Shown: positions 56,299-64,000 of the stretch, piece by piece
Numbering within the stretch: the stretch's first letter is position 1
Layout: every line of letters begins with the position of its first letter
DNA from: Piromyces finnis
Taxonomy: Eukaryota > Neocallimastigomycota > Neocallimastigomycetes > Neocallimastigales > Neocallimastigaceae
Length of the DNA stretch: 64,000 nt
NCBI GenBank assembly: GCA_002104945.1
Contig: MCFH01000026.1
Location: 670,685 to 734,684 of the forward strand
Reading direction: 5' to 3'
Translations under genes and position numbers: made by a program
The notes under the pieces: model-generated
Database searches by the model: none
What the model was told of the DNA's origin: nothing
The model's input: the letters and a program-made list of their open reading frames with translations, nothing else

Positions 56299-56671
56299 AC
56301 TAAAATATTTTTTTGATTATTAATAAAAAAAAATATCTTATATTCAATTTTAATTGTAATATCAAAATTTGATATGTATTAATTAGATCATAATTAATAT
56401 AGCAATGTAATGAATGTATATATATATTAAGAATTAAATAAAAATAAAAAAATAAAAGGAATACATCATATTAAAGTATAACGTGTATAAAAAAATCAAT
56501 CATAACAAAGACAAAACTGGAGTCAAGTCTGAAACTATTTTAATACTTAAATACATACGGCTAATACAAGCAATTCCTAAATTTAAGTAGGATTATTGAA
56601 GCTAATAAACAATAAATACTACATACAATCCATATTTAGAAAAATATTGCTAATACTGTTCATTATTAGCT
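56299..56671. other. Intergenic, 3' side of the acidic protein gene
   Basis: AATAAAAAAA-type polyadenylation contexts lie just downstream of the stop. No other feature recognised. Confidence 0.45.
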
Positions 56672-56750
56672 TTTGATGATGCGAAGTGTCTTATTAAACT
56701 CGTCAAGAAAGGATAAATGCTGGAGCGGGTGCCTGACACAAGGTTTTTTT
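56672..56750 (+). ncRNA. Candidate small structured RNA (box C/D-like, T-run terminated)
   Basis: A GC-richer patch in A/T DNA. It carries a TGATGAT (56,674-56,680, C-box-like), a CTGA (56,733-56,736, D-box-like), a GTGTC/GACAC pairing (56,686-56,690 with 56,735-56,739) and a T9 run at 56,744-56,752 that could end a Pol III transcript. Not matched to a known family; the overlap of the CTGA with the pairing argues against a canonical snoRNA. Confidence 0.25.
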
Positions 56751-58184
56751 TTGATAAAGTTCTTTACTTCAAATTTAATATTAGTTTGTAAAAGTTACTT
56801 TCCCAATAATATTTTGAGTTTACCTTTATATGAGTTTTATTTGTTAATTTACGTGTCTTTGTCCAAAAATAGGGTGACATTGTTAGAATATTATTAACTA
56901 TATGGACAATAATACAAGTGTTATTTTTTTCTTTTTTTTTTTTTTCATTTATTGAAACAATGTATTGGAGCAATGAATTGACTACAATGCTAATTTTACT
57001 ATTCATTTTCGAAATGTTTCAATTCTAAGGATTCATCAAATAGTATTCTAAGGTAAGTATATTGAACTATTCATTCAAATGTCTTTTTTTTTTTTTTTTT
57101 TTTTTAGACTAGGAAGAGAATACGCATGTATTTATTTATGATTTAACGTGATATTAGGTTATAGTACATATTGATACTTGATAGTTATGATACTAATATA
57201 AGAAATAATAAATAATAAAATATTTATAAAGATATAAATATAAATAAAATATAATTATTATTTATTAAAGTTAAATAAAAGTCTAATGAACTCTGCATGT
57301 TGTACTGTGTGGGATTGATCCCTATCTAATATATTAAATGAAAAAAGAAAACATCAGTTATGATAGTATCCACTAAAATACCTCATGAGTTAATAATGTT
57401 TTCATTTGAAGATATACTAACATTCTCTTTGTACAGAACATTAGGAATGTTCCTTTGCTATATGTCTGCATTCTTGATTACATTAGTTGTCTTACCCTAT
57501 CAAAGTGTAGCTTTATAGAACTACCTTATCAATTAGTAGTGCGTCATAATCCAAGATTCCATCAAGAAAGAACTAGAGGAATTAAATATTAATTATAAAA
57601 TTAACATCTATAAATAAATATAAATATTTTAATAATTTTTGTAAAATATACTTTTTATATTATATTTTTTAAATCCTTTTAAAATACCTAAAAAAAAAAA
57701 ATAAAAATAAAAATATAAATTAAACACTAAATATATTGTAAAAGAATAAGCTTTAGTTTTTTTTTTTTTATTATTATTTTTTATTATAATAATTTTTATT
57801 ATAGTTAATTTATACAAATTATAATTATTTAAATATTTTGTATATGTGCTTATTTTATTTGTTTATTTTTAATTAATAGATTATGTTTTTTTTTTAATTT
57901 TTTTTTTTTTTGCGTAAATTTTGATTATTTTTCTTTTATAATGTCATTTCTTTTTGATTATTAATAAAGTTTTATGTATAATGAAAAAGATATGATTGTA
58001 TTTCGTTTTTATTTTATTTGTTTTTTTTTAACTTTTCTTTTTTTTTTTTCTCTTGTTATAAATAGAATAAAATATATATTTTAATTTTTCTTCTCAATTT
58101 CGATTTTTTTTTCTTTTTATTCTAAAATTTTTCCAATATATATTTTTTTCTATTTCTTTTTAATTTCATGTTGTTTTTATTAAT
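56751..58184. other. Intergenic region, no gene recognised
   Basis: AT-rich with several poly-T runs (56,932-56,946; 57,086-57,105). A stretch of more mixed composition (57,290-57,580) has no convincing frame on either strand. The last part is the 3' flank of homocitrate synthase. Confidence 0.5.
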
Positions 58185-60146
<1,962 letters not shown>

Positions 60147-62924
60147 TATGATTGTTAATAATTAATTATAAATTAATAAAAGTTTATAATAACAAAAAGA
60201 AAAGTTTTCACAATTATTTTGTTTAAAGAAAAAAAAAAAAAAAAAAAAAAAAGACAGAAATGATTATATATATTTTATATATAATATATTATAATATATA
60301 TAATATATATGATGAATTATTTTTTTATATAAAGTTTTTTTTAATTAAATATATTTTAATATAATTCATTATTTAACTTTTCAGTTTGATTCTACATACA
60401 CACCATCTTTTTTTTTTTTTAATTCCGTTTTTTATTTTATGTCATACTATTTATAATATATTTATTATATATTAATAATATATTATTTAATAATTTTTTT
60501 AGTATTATAAAGTGTATAATCCCTAAATAAATAAAATAAATTAACTTTTTAATATAAAGAATATAAAATATATTTTACCATATTTATATTTATATTTAAT
60601 AATTAATATTAAATTAAATCACATCACATGATTCATCCACGACACAGAAATTATAAAATGTAATAATATATAATGTACAATGTAATGAAATATAGTAATA
60701 AATAATAATATATCTGTTTAATACATAATAATGTAAAATGTAATGGAATGTAAATGTGATTGCTATTTTTTTAAAAAAAAAAGATCATCTTTTTAAAAAC
60801 CATCAAAAAGATGAATGTCAAATTTAACATAAAATTTATTATTCAACTTTTATATTCATAATAAAGTTATATATATATATATATAAAAAGATATTTAATG
60901 AAGATGATTTATTTTATTAGAATAAAGAGATCATCTTTATTCTAATAAAAAAAAAATTGAATGAGAGTTAACACAACTTTTTTTTTTATAATCCTTAAAA
61001 AATATTTATTTTCATTTGTTACTTTCTTTATATAAAATTATTTTTTAACATTTATTATGATCATTAAAAAAGAGTGGACTATTTCTTAGTATGTAACATT
61101 ATTGTTATAATAATAATAGTAATAGTAGTGGTTAATATTTCTACTGCTGTTGCTATTATTAATATTATTATTATTTGAATACTTCTTTTGCCTTCTCTTT
61201 TATTTTATCTTATTTTATTATTAAATTGATGAATATCTTTTATTTTTATATAAAATTTCTTATACATATAAAAAAAAAAAAAGAAAAAATAAACTTCTAT
61301 TTATACATAAGTAAATAAATAAAAAATGAAAGAGATAATGAATTCTAGGGATAATAAATAATAAAAAAAAGTTATCTTTTATTATAAATTTATCTTTTTT
61401 ATTATCCCAATAATAATAGGAAATGATAATTCTTTTGTTATATTTTATTAGTATAGAATATCAATTACATTATAATTATATTACATTATTAATTAATTAC
61501 ATTTTAACTACATTATTTCATTTTTTATTAAAAATATGAGATGAAACAAAACCCAATAAGATTTAATCTAAAAAAAAGATAATCTATAAAATTATTTTTG
61601 ATGAGATGAACTTTTACTTTTTTTTTTAATTATTAAAGCTTTTTTTTTAATAATAAAACATAAAAATAAACAATTTATTATGAAAAGAAGGAATGAAAAG
61701 GATCTTACTATGTACCTTTAATAATTAAAGAATTGTTTTTTTTTTACTTTATAACTATAAATTAGTATAAAATACATGACTATTTATGTGGCTATTTTAT
61801 AAAATAGTTTTAATGTAATAAAATTCTTTACCATAAAAATCAAATGTAATATTACGCTTATGGCGTATAATATTAACGTAATTATATTCAATAAAAAAAA
61901 TTTATTTAAAAAGTGGATGATTTATATTAAAAGATAGTTGAAATTTGATAAGGAATTTTTGATAAGTAAATTGATATTTGATATTAAAGTTTGAAATTTG
62001 ACATGTTATAATATATTACAATATATTATAATATATTGTAAATGAATTAATTTATCCTATCAAAATATTAAATTATAAAAATTTCAATGTAGTACAATAC
62101 AACAATTATGTACAAAAATGTACAATCTTATTATTAAATATGAATTACAGTTTTTATGGAAGAACAAATTAAAGGTAGAAAAGGGTAACTGTAACAATTT
62201 CCTCAAAAAAACAAAATATTATGATATATAAAAAAACTATTATAATAAAAGATACGAATCTGTGTTAATAAATAAAAATTATATAGATATATATAAAATA
62301 ACTGAACCACCACTAAAATATATTTAAAAAAAATTCATTATTATAAGTAAAAAAAAAAGTTTAATATTTTATGTAATAGTTGTTTATTTTATTTATTAAC
62401 ATAAAAAAGAAGAGTATTGTTATTATCAACTATATTAATTAATCTAATAAAGTATTTAAAAAAAAAAAAGCTTTAAAAATATTATAATTAATAAATAATC
62501 AAAAATAAAATAAAAATTATCTATTTTGATGTGTTAATTATAGGGTAAAACTAAGAAGAATATAATTATTAGAATTTACCTTTGAATGAATTTTTTTTTT
62601 TTTTTTAACAAAAAAGAAACATTAATTTTTACAATAAAACATTTAATATAAAAAAAATAAAATATAAATAATAAAAATATTTTTTTTATAAATCCTCTTT
62701 TTTAAAAAAATTATCAATCATGCTGGTTTTTAATTTTGAAAAAGATGTACATACTTACATTTTTACCTATATTTTTATATAATTGTATTTTACCTAATTA
62801 TATTTAATTATATTCTCAATGAAAAATTAAAAAAATAGACAAAATTAATCTATCTTTAAAATATACTTTAATTCAATTTGAATAATTTTCTAATTGAATA
62901 CAGTTTATATATAATTTTTTTTTA
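60147..62924. other. Long AT-rich intergenic region upstream of homocitrate synthase
   Basis: Begins with a poly-A/T tract (60,224-60,252) that may belong to the promoter. Contains a perfect 17-bp hairpin (arms 60,912-60,928 and 60,934-60,950), microsatellites, and near 62,870-62,905 a degenerate stem-loop like that of family S LTRs (TTCAATTTGAATAA...AATTGAATACAG). No gene recognised. Confidence 0.5.
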
Positions 62925-63150
62925 TTAATCCATTATAAATTGGATTTCATTAACATTATAAGTGTATTCACCAACAGTTTTAGTATTTTCGCTGATTGAG
63001 CTAGGATCAAAATACTTATTTACATTAATTTTAATATTTGTAGAAGTTCCGGGATATTTTGCAATTTTCCCGTCATCATCGGTTGATGATAATACATCCA
63101 AGGCAATTTCTTCATTGGAATGATTAACAAAAATTCACAAAATGTTTGGC
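62925..63150 (-). pseudogene. C-terminal exon or fragment of an unrecognised protein
   Basis: Minus-strand frame encoding NHSNEEIALDVLSSTDDDG...NVNKYFDPSS...GEYTYNVNEIQFIMD, ending in TAA at 62,925-62,927. Upstream is a TGA about 12 codons in and then a TTTTTAG that could be an intron acceptor at 63,151. The beta-rich look (KINVNKY; YTYNVNEIQF) suggests a C-terminal beta-sandwich, but no family is assigned. Too short to be a complete gene. Confidence 0.4.
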
Positions 63151-63378
63151 TAAAAATATTAAAATTATAATAATTTCATATTATATGAATAATATATATA
63201 TTATATTATATAATATAATATATATTTTTTTAATAAATTTTTAATTTAAAAGTAATAAATCATTTTTAATAAATAAAATGAATTTTTATTTTTTTATTTC
63301 TTATATATATAAATAAGAAAAATAAAAAAAAATTAATTTATTCATATTTTATTTAATGTGTATTATAAACAAATAACA

Positions 63379-64000
63379 ATGGCTGAATATATAAATAAGA
63401 CTAAGATATTTTAAGAAGAATTGAATAATGAATGCAATTCTGATAAATTACTAAAAATAGCTAGAAAGGGAATATTTTTGGATGAACCACTTTTTAATAA
63501 TGATAAATTAAAAAACTATAAAAATGTAATTGAAATTAGCATATTAAGTGGACAGTTTTATATGATTAATACAGAGGAACAATATGAATATTTATGTAAA
63601 GAGGTTTCAGAAATAAATCCTAAAGGAATGATACAAAAATATAATAAATATTTATTGCCAGAATATTTTGATAATAGTTTTCTTCAACAAGTTGTTTAAT
63701 TTAATAGTAATTAATAAAATTTTTATAGATAAATATAAAAGTGATTTTCATAATATAAAGAAAACATTTTTGAATAGAGTATCACCACATTTAATTATGT
63801 TAAATTTATATAAGTATATATCGGCAAATGTATTAAATTTATTTTTTAATAGCAAATGGTTTAAAACAGCTTTATATAATTTTGAAATACAAGAGTACTT
63901 TTATTTCATTAATAAAAATTTAAATAATTATAATAATGAATTAATTTTAAAAGAAGATAAATTATATTATATAATTAATTATTCATGTATGGATATAAAA
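63379..64000 (+). pseudogene. Hypothetical protein, probably broken; runs off the window
   Basis: ATG 63,379 encodes MAEYINKTKIF, then TAA (63,412-63,414), then the same frame is open from 63,415 to 63,699 (LLKIARKGIFLDEPLF...GQFYMINTEEQYEYLC). A different frame is open from 63,701 to the window end with similar composition (KKTFLNRVSPHLIMLNLY...WFKTALYNFEIQEY). One stop and one frameshift (or a very short intron) thus separate three parts of what looks like one Tyr/Asn/Lys-rich helical protein. No domain recognised. Confidence 0.4.

Noticed and set aside
57629-57817. Small Lys/Ile/Phe-rich ORF on the minus strand
   Set aside because: Composition is that of translated A/T-rich DNA with poly-Lys runs; no start context or motif.

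Overview
The window is extremely AT-rich eukaryotic DNA, very probably from a fungus and most plausibly an anaerobic gut fungus (Neocallimastigomycota). The reasons are a four-exon homocitrate synthase gene (entry enzyme of the fungal alpha-aminoadipate lysine pathway) with short GT-AG introns, long A/T-only spacers, Asn- and Glu-rich proteins, and Ty3/Gypsy chromoviruses plus Ty1/Copia elements. The assignment is inference; no rRNA gene or species marker is present.

About three quarters of the window (1-48,970) is layered retrotransposon sequence. Region 1-10,300 holds two or three decayed copies of one Ty3-like family with a long coiled-coil Gag, a broken gene for a secreted Ser-rich protein, and solo LTRs of one family (here called S) inserted in them. 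Region 10,300-22,200 holds a gag remnant, an integrase-deleted pol, and a degenerate chromovirus whose two ends carry different LTRs. Region 23,330-36,014 is a three-layer nest: an old Ty3 element with an internal deletion, a solo LTR inside its left LTR (TSD ATAAA), and a near-perfect full-length chromovirus inside its RNase H domain (LTRs 429 bp each, TSD ACCCC, one uninterrupted 1452-codon Gag-Pol ORF ending in a chromodomain). Region 36,018-43,000 is stacked LTRs, including two tandem pairs that reuse the same target site (GTTAC three times; GATC three times). The GATC pair and an S LTR split one Asn-rich ORF. Region 42,904-48,965 is a decayed Copia element with a tRNA-derived, poly(A)-tailed SINE in its RT (13-bp TSD).

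Region 49,000-64,000 is more gene-like: two small intact ORFs of unknown function, a broken Rep-type superfamily-3 helicase resembling those of circular single-stranded DNA viruses and plasmids, a broken Cys/His protein, a long foldback repeat, a secreted acidic protein, the homocitrate synthase gene, and two broken or partial ORFs at the right edge.

The most interesting signals are: a Tf1-type self-priming arrangement in both chromoviruses (PBS complementary to a site inside their own LTR); a tRNA-like A-box/B-box module in the U3 of the same LTR family; a covarying RNA fold in another LTR; the SINE; the helicase remnant; and the repeated use of identical target sites by tandem LTRs. In-frame stops in several decayed ORFs can nearly all be read as C-to-T changes in Gln or Arg codons, which fits RIP-like or methylation-driven decay but also plain AT drift.
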